Shown here piece by piece: positions 21,709 through 33,288 of a stretch of 64,000 nt of DNA (position 1 is its first letter; each line of letters begins with the position of its first letter). The notes under the pieces were generated by a model. It was not told the DNA's origin. It saw only the letters and a list, made by a program, of their open reading frames with translations, and made no database searches. The translations under genes and the position numbers were made by a program. Where the stretch lies: contig CP099423.1 of assembly GCA_024114885.1 (NCBI GenBank), positions 496,001-560,000 of the forward strand, written 5' to 3'. The stretch comes from Septoria linicola (lineage: Eukaryota > Ascomycota > Dothideomycetes > Mycosphaerellales > Mycosphaerellaceae).

Positions 21709-22793
21709 TCAATTAATTGTGTATCCTCCATCAACGACTAAAGCGCTGCCTTGGACAAATGATGCTTTCGAACTGCACAGGAACAGCACTGCATCAGCAA
21801 CCTCTTGTGCTGTGCCTGGTCGATCCATTGGAGCAATCGATATCGCTGCTTTCAGATGATCCAGATGCGCATGCGTCAGAGGCGTGTCGATAAGTCCCGG
21901 GCATACACTGCGAATACATGGGCCAATTAGTGCTGTCTCACCAAATCGGAAATGAGGCTTCGTAGTGGTTGCCTTACCAATTGACTCTGATATTATCCTT
22001 GCTGTACTATTCGCATTGTCAGTAAGGCGATCTTGGCTCTGGCACGGCCGACACTACTCACGTCAATGGCATCGCATTTTGTCAAACTGATGACAGCAGC
22101 CTTCGATGCGCAGTACGCAGCTGATATTGCCAGGTTAGCAGAGACATTCCATCATGATAGGCTGTACAAGCGGCATCTTACGAGCACCGGCTCGACCAAC
22201 TATACCGAGCTGCGAAGCGATGTTGACGATCGAGCCTCTGCTGCCTGGACGGCCGTCATGAGTCGGGAGTGGATCTTGTTTGAGCATCTGGCGAATTTCG
22301 GCTCTCGAGGTCAACCAGCATCCACGGTAATTGATGGAGTTCGTCTTGTCGAAGTCGGCTGCAGAGGTCTCGTGCGAAGGCTGGAGTGGTGCCAGCACGC
22401 CCTGTCTTTCATCAGCGCCAGTTGTCATCATCTCAGTACTGGGGTCCACCATACTGCACAGTTGGCGGCGTAGTCGACACGACCGAACGCTGATACTGTC
22501 TTCTCGAGGAGATCCTCTACATCAGACTCTCGAGTGATGTCTGTGGTATGAGTAACGATATCTACTTCAACTGATGTAGAAACCAGGTCTCTCATTCTCT
22601 GTGCAGTCTCCGCCAGTCCAGATGCATTGAGGTCTGCAATGGCTATCTTTCGACATCCCTCCCGGATGAAGGAGATAGCTGTGGCTTGGCCGATGCCTCG
22701 ATCCACAAGTCAGTGAGTTGTCGTAATAACTGAAATGGACATGATACCAGAAGCAGCGCCTGTAACCAACGCAACGCCAGAAAAGAGAGTCAT
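21709..22793 (-). CDS. Short-chain dehydrogenase/reductase, six exons
   Basis: A classical SDR of 264 residues on the minus strand. Exons (complement): 22793-22748, 22696-22455, 22401-22182, 22120-22062, 22006-21978, 21907-21709; every junction keeps frame. The NAD(P)-binding motif TGAASGIG lies at residues 11-18 and ANCAG at about 93-97. The catalytic residues are Ser159 (SIVNIASQLG) and Tyr172/Lys176 (AYCASK). The C-terminal part, CVCPGLIDTPLT and SFVQGSALVVDGGYTIN, is family-typical. Asp36-37 after beta2 (IADLNA) suggests NAD rather than NADP preference, though this is only inference. The substrate cannot be told from sequence. The gene is unusually intron-rich for its size compared with its neighbours. 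Confidence 0.92.
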
Positions 22794-24299
22794 TTTGATA
22801 TACTTGCGATCTTAAAAAACGAGAGACAACTATAAGGTGAAGTCTACGACAAAGGTACTTCTCTCGCCTTGACCTTGCCGAAGCGGGGCAGCTCACATAG
22901 ATAGGCCGGTCGTAGAGAGCTCTCAACCCTAGCACGGTGGATATGTTCTTGACTTCTTTCCAAGCTCTTCAGTCGCAGTGGTGAAACCATAGCTCTGAAG
23001 CATAACAAGATCATTCGATAGAGATGCAGACTCGCTCTATCTCTGTGGATGCTATGACGAAAGCATGTCTTCCCTACTTCGCTTGGAGCTTTGTGTGGCA
23101 TGATATGTCGCTGCACAGCTCGCGGAAGAACAAGGAAGACTCTTGTACGGGAGTAGGATGCTGGTCGCGGCTGGTGGGAGACTTGTTGGTTGGCGCAGCT
23201 GTCCGTCAAGATCACGTGCAACAAGACCGGCGAGTTACTGCAGCCTTGCGGACCTCGAACGGGCTTGCTGCCGAGCAGAGTGACGCAGAAGTGGAAGAGG
23301 AATCAGACGATGTGAAATCAGCACTGTTGGATACTGTCGGAACAAGGTCATAGTATCGAAAGAAATGTGACCTGCCACATCAGAAATGACGGCCATGGGC
23401 AGGATTCACAGCTCAGCACCAGGTGTTAGAATGTGACCAAAGCCATCACCTAGAAAGATCATCTCACCATCATGACGACTGTCGACGGCGTACATGAGCA
23501 CCTGCTTCCGATGTTATACTGTTGTGCCAAGCAGAATGAAGCTTGCCGAGGATGACCAGGATGCCATCTTCACTCCTCTCATGCTTCCCTCCTCACACAC
23601 TTAGCTAGAATCATAACATGATCGCTTGATCTACACTGCTATTTGGTCAGACTGACGTCGTTAATGGCGTTCTTGCATAGTCGAGAGCTGGTCGAGCAAA
23701 GTGCAGAGGTAACATAGGGACGCTCGTCAACACTTCAATGCTTGACATGGCTCACATCGGTACGCTCACATCAACATAGTCACACACGCTGCAATGACAG
23801 GGTAGTGATGATGCAGTGCTTCGATACACGGGTTCGATTTCGCTTGTCAAAGCAGCCATTACAAGCTGAGCCGAACGCCTCTGCGAACCTCGTCCATACC
23901 AGGTATCAAGCGTCGCCGTGTCAGACTATGTCTATCATGAGAAAGACAGAAGCCGCATCCTATGGAAAATGGAAACATTGATCGAGAACACAATGCATGG
24001 TGCTGACACTGCCACCCTGCGTTTTGCATATACCGCATTGGTACTACTCTCTATCCCGAGATCTGCAGCCAGCCTGCAGCTCAACAACCAATGACATATT
24101 TTGGGTTTGCAACCATCAACAACGCAAAGGTGTGGCTGCATATACCAAGCGGCTCACTCCACTCCACTCAGCTGCACGTCGCACCGGCTCGTGCTGTGAT
24201 CGACGGCATCATAGAAAAAGGATGTCTGGCCCAGCGTTGCGCGTGTGCTCGTTTTACCTGTCACTTCTGCAGTAACCCACGAAGCTATCAAACGACACC
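22794..24299. other. Divergent intergenic region, 1.5 kb
   Basis: This stretch separates the divergently transcribed SDR (minus) and peroxidase (plus). No frame with family similarity or good splice linkage was found. It probably contains both promoters; no specific motif is claimed. Confidence 0.45.
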
Positions 24300-25193
24300 A
24301 TGGGTATATTGGGCAAGATCAGTGACGCCCTGACCGATCTCAGCGTAATTCTTTGGGATAATGGAATTGCTCTTGCGAATCTTGTCAGTCCCAAGCTAAA
24401 GGAGGGTAATGTGGTGCCGAAAGGGTGCCCAGGACACAATCTGACATGGCCACCATACGTTGCACCACAAGAAGGCGACTCTCGATCTGCCTGTCCAATG
24501 CTTAATGCCATGGCGAATCATGGTATTTTGCCGCACGACGGCAAGAACATCTCCTTCAAGGAGATGAACATCAAGATCCGACAAACGTTCAACTTCGCCG
24601 CCTCATTCTGCTTCTTCGTGCCAAATTTCAGCTCTCGCTTCCTGAACAAGTCCTACGACAGCGATCGCTTCGACCTGGCAGACCTCAGCCTACACGCTCC
24701 GAACGCTATCGAGCACGATGCTAGTCTGACGAGACACGATGCCGCAGTGCAACCAGACCAAGGCAAGCCAGATCTCGAGCTGGTACAGCAGCTGCTAGCA
24801 GAGGCGACGGAGAAGAATCCAGACGGCACACCTCTACTGAGCAAGACCGACCTGTCACGAGCGCTGTCCAAGAGACGCGCTGATGCACGAAGGACAAACA
24901 AGGACTATTCGGAAAGCTTCTTCCACAACATGTTTGGTAGTGCAAAGTAAGCTCACTATCTGCTTCTGAAGGCTAGAGTATGTACTGACCTGAGATGCAG
25001 CTCATCTACAATGTTAACGATCTTTGGAGGGCGAGTTGACGATCTCACTCCAATGCTCACAGAGGAGAGATTCAGCGAGCACTGGGAGCCTCGTGTATTG
25101 GATCGCTATGGATTGACTATGGCTAAATTCAACGGCACCGTCATCCCAGTGGAGCGCAAGGTCGACACGAAACCATATGAGAAGGCAAACTAG
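24300..25193 (+). CDS. Heme-thiolate peroxidase (chloroperoxidase/peroxygenase family)
   Basis: Two exons, 24300-24946 and 25001-25193 (intron 54 nt, GTAAGC...CTGAC...TGCAG), give 279 residues. The family (Peroxidase_2) uses a cysteine-ligated heme with peroxide to halogenate or oxygenate substrates. The proximal ligand motif reads ACPMLNAMANHG (Cys65), with Ala in place of the usual Pro of the PCP motif. The acid-base motif EHDASL (Glu138-His139-Asp140) is intact. The length matches the short peroxygenase group. No clear signal peptide is visible (MGILGKISDALTDLS), whereas many relatives are secreted, so the enzyme may be intracellular or the true N-terminus may lie in an unseen exon. Confidence 0.9.
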
Positions 25194-25864
25194 GTCGAGG
25201 CTGGACTTCGCCAGGATAAGCATAAGGCTGGAAAATTGAGGTGGCGGGAACTGCCTATGGAGATGGAGGCTGGATCGAAATAAAGCTTGACCGCGGTGAT
25301 AATTGTTGCATGTAATCTGGGGATAGCAGGATTCAGGCGACAACACAAGATACTGCTCGTGCTCGCAAAGCTCAATGGCACTTTTGTGCACGATCGAGCA
25401 GTATATCCTATGATATATCGGAACGAGCCAATGAACAAGCACGCCGTTGCTGAAACCGGTTGCAAGCACCCGTACTCCGCTCTCTTTGTGCAACTGCAAG
25501 CCACCATGAACTGCAACGTCCCGTATCTCACGCGGCGCATTTTAGATGCTGCTGGGTTCTCGCAGCCTCCTCTACCAGCGATGACAAGCATCGACAGCCA
25601 TGGTTTGCCGCACATCATTGACCTTCAAAGGTGCATGCTGCAGCAATCGCTGTCTGTGTAAAATGAGAAGTGCAGCGAATGCACGCCAAGGGCCTTTAGT
25701 TTCACAACCTGCATATCGCCTGCTCGAATGAAGTAAGCTTGTTTCTTTGGCAAACAAGTTCTCCTGTGATCACTTTTTCGTGCGAGAGACCGGATCTCCC
25801 ATCTTGACTGAACATTCACAGCACGTCGCCGTCAAGGGCAAGAAGGTTCTATTATGCACACAAG
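25194..25864. other. Intergenic region
   Basis: This is the 3' flank of the peroxidase and 5' flank of the next gene. Two overlapping frames of 124-161 codons exist on opposite strands, with no recognisable motif; I do not call a gene. Confidence 0.45.
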
Positions 25865-27320
25865 ATGAGGACGCAGAAACTACTCCGAGCCGCTGGCACA
25901 TTGGTCGTGCTTCACTCATCGATCAAGACGGTCTCAGCTCAGAACTGCTATTACCCAAACGGCGATGTTGCCAGGACCGATGCCTCGTGTTCATCAGATG
26001 GAGGCGCCTGTTGTCCACTCGGCTGGGATTGCTTGAGCAATGGCCTCTGCTTTCTAGGTGGTAACGAGCAATACTTTGGGCGATATACGTGCACTGATCG
26101 GAGTTGGGGAGGAGATTGCCCTCAGTACTGCACCTCGAGTGAGTTGCAAACCGCGTCGAGGAAAGTTGCGGACCTCAACTGACAAAACACCATCAGACAA
26201 CACAGCCGCTGGCAATGAAGCCATCGTCCAGTGCTCAGATGGCAGCTGGTGCTGCGACAAGAATCGAGATCCACAAAAGCCGGACTGCTGTAGTTGGGAC
26301 GACAAGGAGGTCATCGATGTGCCGGACGGTACCACAGTCACCTCAATCACAAGCACGCCGAAAGCACCATCTTCTGTCCCTCCTTTTACCAGAACGCCAT
26401 CGAGCGCCACCACCACCAGTGATAGCACGACAACATCTTCGAGCCGATCTTCGATTACGACAGAAGCACCGACAACGATCACCACGCGAGCGACCTCGTC
26501 AGATTCGACTGGCGGTATTGTGGTCATCACATCCATAGTCACGACAAGCAGTCCGAGCGCAACGGTGGTCGACGCGAACTCTGATTCCGAATATGGAGGA
26601 AGCCACGGAGCACCCAACAACGGCGTAGTCATTGGCGTCAGCATTGGTGTCAGCGCTGCCGTTCTGGTATTTTTCATCGTGCTTTTCCTCCTCTGGCGCC
26701 GCCGCAAGCAGAAGTGGGCCGCCCAGCGCAGTCCACCTACATCTGAATACCCCAACAACCACATGTCGTTCATGTACAACCACGGCAAAGGTGCGCACGA
26801 GATCGACTCGTATCCAGTCGCGGTGCCTGGCGGAGGGAGAGATAAGAGCCGGCCGATCAGCGAACTCACCGGCTCGAATCACTTTATGCCTGGAAGTCCC
26901 GTGAGTAGTATGAACACCGCCATCAGCCCGCCAGGCTACAGTCCAAGTGTCAACGGCAGCATGAGCGCTGGAACTACTGGAGGTTGGAATAACAGTCCTA
27001 CTTTCCTGCCTGGAGTACAAGAGCAGCCCGAGCCACAAGAACTGCCGCCAGAGGGTAATCCGCCACGAGAGAGCCAGCGAGCGCCGATGCCTCCTGTGTC
27101 GCAAGTGCAGCCGAAGAAGACTGAGATGACGCAGAGTGGTGGTGCTGGTCTGTTCACGTATGAGCCTTATCGACCATATCGTCCGGAGGAGCTGGTGAAG
27201 AAGGCGGACAATCCGTTTGAGGGGCAGAGCAGCAAGAAGAGCGAGGATGAGGCATTGAGAACGATGAGCCCTGATCCGCCACAGCCTATTCAGGGTGGCT
27301 TGAGAGTTGTGAACCAGTAG
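25865..27320 (+). CDS. Cysteine-rich single-pass membrane protein (Skg6/Mid2-like layout)
   Basis: Two exons, 25865-26138 and 26197-27320 (intron 58 nt, GTGAGT...CTGAC...ATCAG), give 465 residues. A signal peptide (MRTQKLLRAAGTLVV..., cleavage about residue 25) leads into a cysteine-rich ectodomain containing CSSDGGACCPLGWDC and CSDGSWCCDKN. A Ser/Thr-rich stalk follows, likely O-mannosylated, then one membrane helix at about residues 234-256 (VIGVSIGVSAAVLVFFIVLF), a stop-transfer RRRKQK and a long Pro-rich cytoplasmic tail with PYRPYRPEEL. The arrangement fits fungal wall-sensor or SKG6-type proteins that link cell wall and cytoplasm; the exact role is inferred. Confidence 0.85.
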
Positions 27321-29720
27321 ACCTGGGCATGGTTTCAGCACGATGGGACGACATTTGATGATATTGATGATGATGCGGCACTTCATGTATACAGACCTTC
27401 ACTCATACAATCCTTTGTGGCTTTCGAAGCTCGTACTTCCAGCCCTCGGCCTGAGTTCAAGTTCACTGCGTTATCGAGGAAAACAAAGCTCGAGGTCGCT
27501 CTGCCAGAGGGCTTGATTGTCATGGCTAATCTTTCACTAGTGGCCACGAGCCTAGAGGAAGCCATTGCATGCCACAACGTCTCAAGTGAAAGGCTTAACT
27601 GCCTTTCAACCCTGATACTTCTCAGCTCGAGTTCTCGAAGGTTTGTAGGTGTGACTGTGCTTGAAGAGACGTTTCGTTCACAGTGCTGGAGCTCGAGCTT
27701 TGTGCGGGTATTTGGCTGTCGTAAGCAAGGAGTTTCTGACGTGGTCTGACTTGTTCGGAAGCCGAAAGTCACTTGGGTCCATCATCTAGGTCGCTCATGT
27801 CGCTGAAGGCTTGATGCTGACTCTTTTCTATTAACTCTCACAAGCCCTTTGCACCATTGATTACGCAAGTTTAGCAGTACGTCTTGTATTTGACTCGATC
27901 AACGCGCATGGGTCTGTAGAACCCGCAGTGTAGTATCATGCCATGTCAATTCTTCAACACTTCACCGTACACACGGGAACTACTTCGTGTATTGCATTCC
28001 CCACACCTATAGGTGGCGGAGGCGGGACGTTCTCTTGCAAGTTTTATGTTCGCCTACTAGTCTTCACAGCTTGGAGCAGCAATCTTGCTAGTTTTGAGTC
28101 ACAGACATTATCAATGATTGCTGCTGTACTTCTTTGGTATCCTCCCATCGAGCAGTTCGCGGGTTCAGTCGGAGGGCGTGAAGAGAGCAAGGTCGGCGTG
28201 GTCACTGTAGGGAAGGAGCCCACGCCCATGCCACACGCCGCAGTCTAAGCACGCCATGATCGGTATAGATATGGTTGCGGATTCACGAGACAGGCGGTGC
28301 TTTGCGTGTATTCACGGTATAGCAGTAGAGATGAGACAAGCAGAGGAAGTCTGTGGGGACAGCCTCTCAGTGACATCCGCGAAGGAGCCTCCTGTGAGCT
28401 TTAAGACGGAATCGTCCGAGATGGGAAGCAGACTGGATTCCTAGAGGGTGACCGATTGGAAGGTGCTCCTGTGCGGTTGGACTGCTTGTGGTATGTCGGA
28501 TTATGCGGCTCGCTGCTTGACGTAGAGGTGCTCAACCTCCCATGGCTCTGGGTGAGTGTCAGACTTCTTCGCAGGACGGACGCAGCGAGCTTTGAAGCGG
28601 GGAGAGCACGGAACCACCATTAGATGCTTCGAGCTAATGCCGCACGGTTGCAGCAGCTGTGATGTGATGGTTGCGAGGTCAACGTTGTGCAACGCAACTT
28701 GCTCGATGTTCGCGTCGTCTTCCATCATTCCTATCCTGCCAGCGACAAAGCTCGTGAAGAGGCAGTCTGAGCCATGAAGAGATGGGTAGAGCCAGCAGAG
28801 CGATAAGACGTACGGTGCGAGGGGTGGAACGAGGCAGAGGCTAACAAGGACTAAACGAACGGGCCCGATCCCGGTCTGCTTCCTCTCATCGTGATCGCGC
28901 CTGCCAGATTACAGGTCGTTGTTGACCAATCACTGAAGTTTGGCATTTTAGCGCCATTTCTTTGCCCGTCTCTGCGTAGACAGGCTTTCATCATGCTCTA
29001 CCATCTGCCAGACCATCAGGTTGCTTCACAATGCCGCCGTCGACGCCTGCCACATCGAAAGATATGGCTCTGCTGCACATCGATTCAGCTCGATCGCTGG
29101 ATGTTAGGACGAACGCTCAACGGCGAGCATGCGAAAGGCCTGGCGCACCGATCAAGCGCAGCTTTGGATTTCGAGCAGGCAGCTCTTGCCTCTTGCACGT
29201 GACATCACATCTCTCTGCGCCCGTCTTCTTTCCTCTGGCTCCCTTCCACGAGACACTGACTGAACACTCACAATCACTCACTACCGTTTCCATTCTACAG
29301 ACACTGACCATTCAATCAGCGTCGACATTTGACAACAGCACTGACACCAGTACCACGTCGACGCCGCTCTGCCCTCACCTTCACGTCGACCTCCACAGCA
29401 GCCAGATTCAGAGGCCCGCTCACGACTCGAAATCCGCGACGCCCTCCTCATGAGTGCACATTTGGACGCAATATTCGGCCACCTGACGGCCGTGTAGAGT
29501 GTATACTGGACACCTGAGCACTTGTCATCGTCGACAACCGCATCGGACACGCCTCTGCAGCCTGTCCGTTGTTGCTGCACCGCACCACAGCGCGCCTCAA
29601 ACGCCGCGCAAGGCGACTCTTTGCCTTGGTAAGGGTGTCGACCGTGGCTATCGCCATGCGACGCCAATCTGAATCCCTTTCGTAACCTCACCGACGCGCG
29701 CTCCTCCTTCAGAAGAGAGC
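27321..29720. other. Gene-poor region upstream of SET3
   Basis: Frames of 60-140 codons occur on both strands (for example 27417-27749 plus, 27383-27772 minus, 28501-28728 minus). They overlap one another, and none shows a domain. The last 500 bp are CA/CT-rich and probably form the long promoter and leader of SET3. Confidence 0.45.
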
Positions 29721-32579
29721 ATGAACGAGACCTCTCCTTCAGTCCAGCCTATCAACGGTCACGGCCTCTCACATCATCCTGCGTGCCTTCACGCAACGTC
29801 AAACCATCCTCAGCGCTATCATGCGCCGATAGTGAATGGCGATCCCGAGGATGATGGTCAAATCAGCTGCATTTGTGGCTTTGCAGACGATGACGGCTGG
29901 ACGGTCGCATGTGACAAATGCAACCGGTGGCAGCACCAGTCGTGCTATTACCCACAGTACGATGAACGTCAATTGCCGGAGCACCTACAGCACTATTGCG
30001 TGGAATGTGAGCCCAGACCAGTCGACGTCGCTGGGGCCAGACGCCGCCAACTTGCAAAGCGCGAACCGACTGAGCCACTCACGAATGGTATAAAGCGAAC
30101 GGCATCAAAGAGTCACAAAAAGAAAGTCAAAGAGCCTGTTACAGCCTACACAAACGGCTGGCCTATCGACAAACTGCGCAATGACCGTACCAGTGCCAGC
30201 CCGCGCGATCAGCCTCCGCCTGCGAAGCGACCCAAGACTAGCCATCGGACCTCAGACTCGACCACCACCACGTCAACCAAGGGTCACTCTCGCAAACGCA
30301 ACGCGTCGACTGCCAACCACAGACGGAGCCTCTCAAGGTCACCCGACTCGCCCATTGAGCGGTACTCTGAAAACTTCTTGCAGAGCTACACTCCGGATGA
30401 CTGGTCCGTGACGGACAATAACTTACATGATTCTCTGCAAGTAACCCACTCACTATCTGAGTGGGTCGACATGCATGAGGACGATTTCGAAGAAGAGCAC
30501 GGCCAAGTCAAGGGCGAAGCTCTCATGAGATATGACGGAGATTTGGACAATATGCCTGGTAAAGCACTTCTGGAAATCGTGTCTCAACAGGACGAAGGTG
30601 TTTCGTATCGCGGAAATCCTGCTTCTTGGAAGATGATCACGGTACAGGAGCCGCTGCCCAATGGCTCATACATTGGCGAGATCAAGGGCCGTATTTGTTT
30701 CAAGAAGGACTATCAAGAAGAACCTGCCAATCGATGGGCTGAAATGCGGCATCCCGAGCCGTTCGTCTTCTTCCATTCGAGGCTTCCTATTGCACTGGAT
30801 GCTCGCAATGAGGGTACCGACTTGCGCTATGTCAGGCGTAGCTGCTACCCAAATGCACGCTTGCAAATCTTGATCACCGGTGTGGCTGATTATCACTTCT
30901 GTCTTCTGGCCACGGAAGAAATCAGACCAGGAGAAGAGATTGCTATTGGTTGGGAAACGACCGAGGGTATGCCGCATCTCATGAAAAACAATCTGACTCA
31001 CGATGATCTGGAACACCTCACGACATGGGTCTCGACAGTCCTTGCGAATTGTGGACCATGTGCTTGCGGTAGACAGACCGAAGAGCCCGAGCAGAATGAT
31101 GCCTGCTGTATGGCCCGATTCGACAGGCGCCTTGCTCCAGGTGACGAGCGTCCCACTAAGACGGTCAGGGTGAAGAAGCGAAAGAACGGACAACATGTTT
31201 CTCCCATGAACACAAACACGGTGAACAGTCGATCAGGCAGTGAAGCACGAAAGATTGAGCCAGAAGATGATGGCACGGACTCTCGATCTGCCTCGGGTTC
31301 AGCAGGCCGAGGGTCGGTGAGTCGCGACATTACACCCAACACGCACTACTCAGGCAACGGCACTGTTATGCCGGAGCTCTCGGAGAGGGAGAAGAAAAAG
31401 ATGGCCAAAGAAGAAGAAATGTTCCGCCGACAGGAAGAGGAGAGCACTGGCAAGCAAGGGAAGAAGAAACGCAACAGCGGTGGCTCCAGCCTAAACACAC
31501 CCAGCATCACCTCGTCGAAGCAACTAGGCTTCCCTACCAGTTTGCCCTCAAAACCCGTAGAGGCTCCAAGACAAGCTAGCCAGTCTGCTAAATCCATGCT
31601 CGGACGCAAGACGAAGACGCAGAAGTCAATCACGAAAGCGCCAAGTCGGGTCTTGAAGCGGCCGCGACCCAACTATGTCGAGGCTTCTACACAATGCGAC
31701 CTTGACGCAGAGGAAGATGCACGTCGGGCCACAACGCCGACTGTACGCAAGCCATTCAAATCTCGGCGCCAGACTCTGCTAGAACGCTGCGCTCGCAACA
31801 ATCATGCCATATTCTCGACAGCCCCGACAAATCGAACGCCAGCACGCCAGAGTCCACCCACTGCAGATGTGATGGATATTGTCCAGTCTGGCGCAGCGAA
31901 ATCACCATCACCCAGTCCTGTAGAGCTGCCACAACCAGTCAAGCATACACAAGAGACAGAGACGGGGGCTCCAGTGGAGGATATAGAAATGGCAGACACA
32001 CACGACGAAGCAACGAAAGAAGAGCCTCTTCCGGACGCCCATACTGCCGTATCATCTACACCAGAAGGCTCCGAGCCGATGGAGAAGAGATCGAGTCCCT
32101 CTGAACCATCACCAGCGCCCCCATGGTCCGCGAAGGGGGCCACAGGAGCAGTCTCTGATCATTCCTCGAAGCCGGCAGCGATGCGCATCGACATGCCACC
32201 GCCGGCGACTCTTTCATCGACTCTATCCTCGAGTGGGACTTTCACGAATGGGGTTGGTTCTGTCGCGCAGTCACCTGCGAGCATGACACCAAGCTCCATT
32301 TTCCCACCAAGCGTGGCTGCAGCAGTTGCCCCCAGTCCCGCAAAGAAGAAGCTGAGCCTCAGTGATTACACTCGGAGGAAAGCCAGAAAAGAAGACTCAG
32401 ACATGGGCAATCGAGAGAGCAGTCCGGCATCGGTTGCATCCGGTCCAGTAGTGCCTCCGCTTCAACCTTCTTCATCAGTGGAAGCGCGCGCTGCAGAGGG
32501 CAATGCGTTAGAAGAGGATATAAAGATGGAGGAGGCGACAGCAGTCGAGAACGTGCCGCCGACAGTGACCGCGGCCTGA
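29721..32579 (+). CDS. SET3: PHD finger-SET domain protein Set3
   Basis: Single exon, 952 residues. A PHD finger occupies about residues 48-98 (ISCICGFADDDGWTVACDKC ... HYCVECEP), with the Cys4-His-Cys3 pattern visible. The SET domain lies at about 333-413 (FVFFHSRLPIALDARNEGTD, RRSCYPNARLQ, PGEEIAIGWE). This order and the divergent SET core match yeast Set3 and animal MLL5/KMT2E. These read H3K4 methylation and scaffold the Set3C histone deacetylase complex rather than act as strong methyltransferases. The C-terminal half is disordered and Ser/Pro/Lys-rich, with a KKKMAKEEEMFRRQEEE helix. In yeast the complex represses sporulation genes and tunes transcription kinetics; the same role here is inference. 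Confidence 0.92.
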   Translation: MNETSPSVQPINGHGLSHHPACLHATSNHPQRYHAPIVNGDPEDDGQISCICGFADDDGWTVACDKCNRWQHQSCYYPQYDERQLPEHLQHYCVECEPRPVDVAGARRRQLAKREPTEPLTNGIKRTASKSHKKKVKEPVTAYTNGWPIDKLRNDRTSASPRDQPPPAKRPKTSHRTSDSTTTTSTKGHSRKRNASTANHRRSLSRSPDSPIERYSENFLQSYTPDDWSVTDNNLHDSLQVTHSLSEWVDMHEDDFEEEHGQVKGEALMRYDGDLDNMPGKALLEIVSQQDEGVSYRGNPASWKMITVQEPLPNGSYIGEIKGRICFKKDYQEEPANRWAEMRHPEPFVFFHSRLPIALDARNEGTDLRYVRRSCYPNARLQILITGVADYHFCLLATEEIRPGEEIAIGWETTEGMPHLMKNNLTHDDLEHLTTWVSTVLANCGPCACGRQTEEPEQNDACCMARFDRRLAPGDERPTKTVRVKKRKNGQHVSPMNTNTVNSRSGSEARKIEPEDDGTDSRSASGSAGRGSVSRDITPNTHYSGNGTVMPELSEREKKKMAKEEEMFRRQEEESTGKQGKKKRNSGGSSLNTPSITSSKQLGFPTSLPSKPVEAPRQASQSAKSMLGRKTKTQKSITKAPSRVLKRPRPNYVEASTQCDLDAEEDARRATTPTVRKPFKSRRQTLLERCARNNHAIFSTAPTNRTPARQSPPTADVMDIVQSGAAKSPSPSPVELPQPVKHTQETETGAPVEDIEMADTHDEATKEEPLPDAHTAVSSTPEGSEPMEKRSSPSEPSPAPPWSAKGATGAVSDHSSKPAAMRIDMPPPATLSSTLSSSGTFTNGVGSVAQSPASMTPSSIFPPSVAAAVAPSPAKKKLSLSDYTRRKARKEDSDMGNRESSPASVASGPVVPPLQPSSSVEARAAEGNALEEDIKMEEATAVENVPPTVTAA

Positions 32580-33288
32580 GACACGGCCGCCATTTGAAGA
32601 TGTCATCTGCGTCCGTTCTTAGCGTGGCGCACGGGGGTCTACTCTACTATACTATTACGATTCAGGAATTCACGATGCAGCGGCGCAGGGCACGCTAGAT
32701 TACTTGAAGGAGAATTTTCACGGAGGCAATGGACCTTGACGGACGTTTTATGACAAGACGGAATCACGATGTGTCGCCCGCCTGAACAGTAGCAAGAGGC
32801 GCGGCTGGACTCTTCTGTACTCTATAACTGACCCACTGCGAGGCAGCTGTTTTTCTCTTGAGTAGCACAAACGAAGAGCTGCGAACTGAATTGAAATGAG
32901 TAAGAACGTGGACGTGGCTTTCCTTTCTTTCACGTTGACCAGTTCCCCAGCAGCAGTCGTCGATGAAACTGATAGTAGCACAACAGTTGTACCACTGCGC
33001 GTACAATGCGCGGCCTAATGCTGTACAGCACGGACGTTTCAGCACACAGGTCGTCGATCTCGTTTCCCTGGCGACCGCTCCTGCCGTTTGTGTTTGGCGC
33101 ACCTTCCACGACCAGGGTCGACTCCAGACTTACGACGAGCCAGCAACCTTTAGAGCATTCGTCTACACACTGCACATTGCTATATTGAGCTGAAGAGAAA
33201 GTACTCCTAGAGATGCACGTTTGAGAGCTCCCGCTGCGCATGACAACGCATTCCTCGCGAGCACATTCCGATCGCTGAGCTCGCCTCA
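32580..33288. other. Intergenic region between SET3 and chitin synthase
   Basis: This is the SET3 3' flank and chitin synthase promoter/leader. Short overlapping frames only; no motif recognised. Confidence 0.45.

Noticed and set aside
27383..27772. Overlapping plus and minus frames of 110-129 codons downstream of the Skg6-like gene
   Set aside because: Mutual shadows without motifs; neither can be preferred.
28501..28728. 75-codon minus-strand frame (starts MMEDDANIEQVALHNVD)
   Set aside because: The translation looks protein-like, but it is isolated, with no linked exon or family match; kept as a note only.
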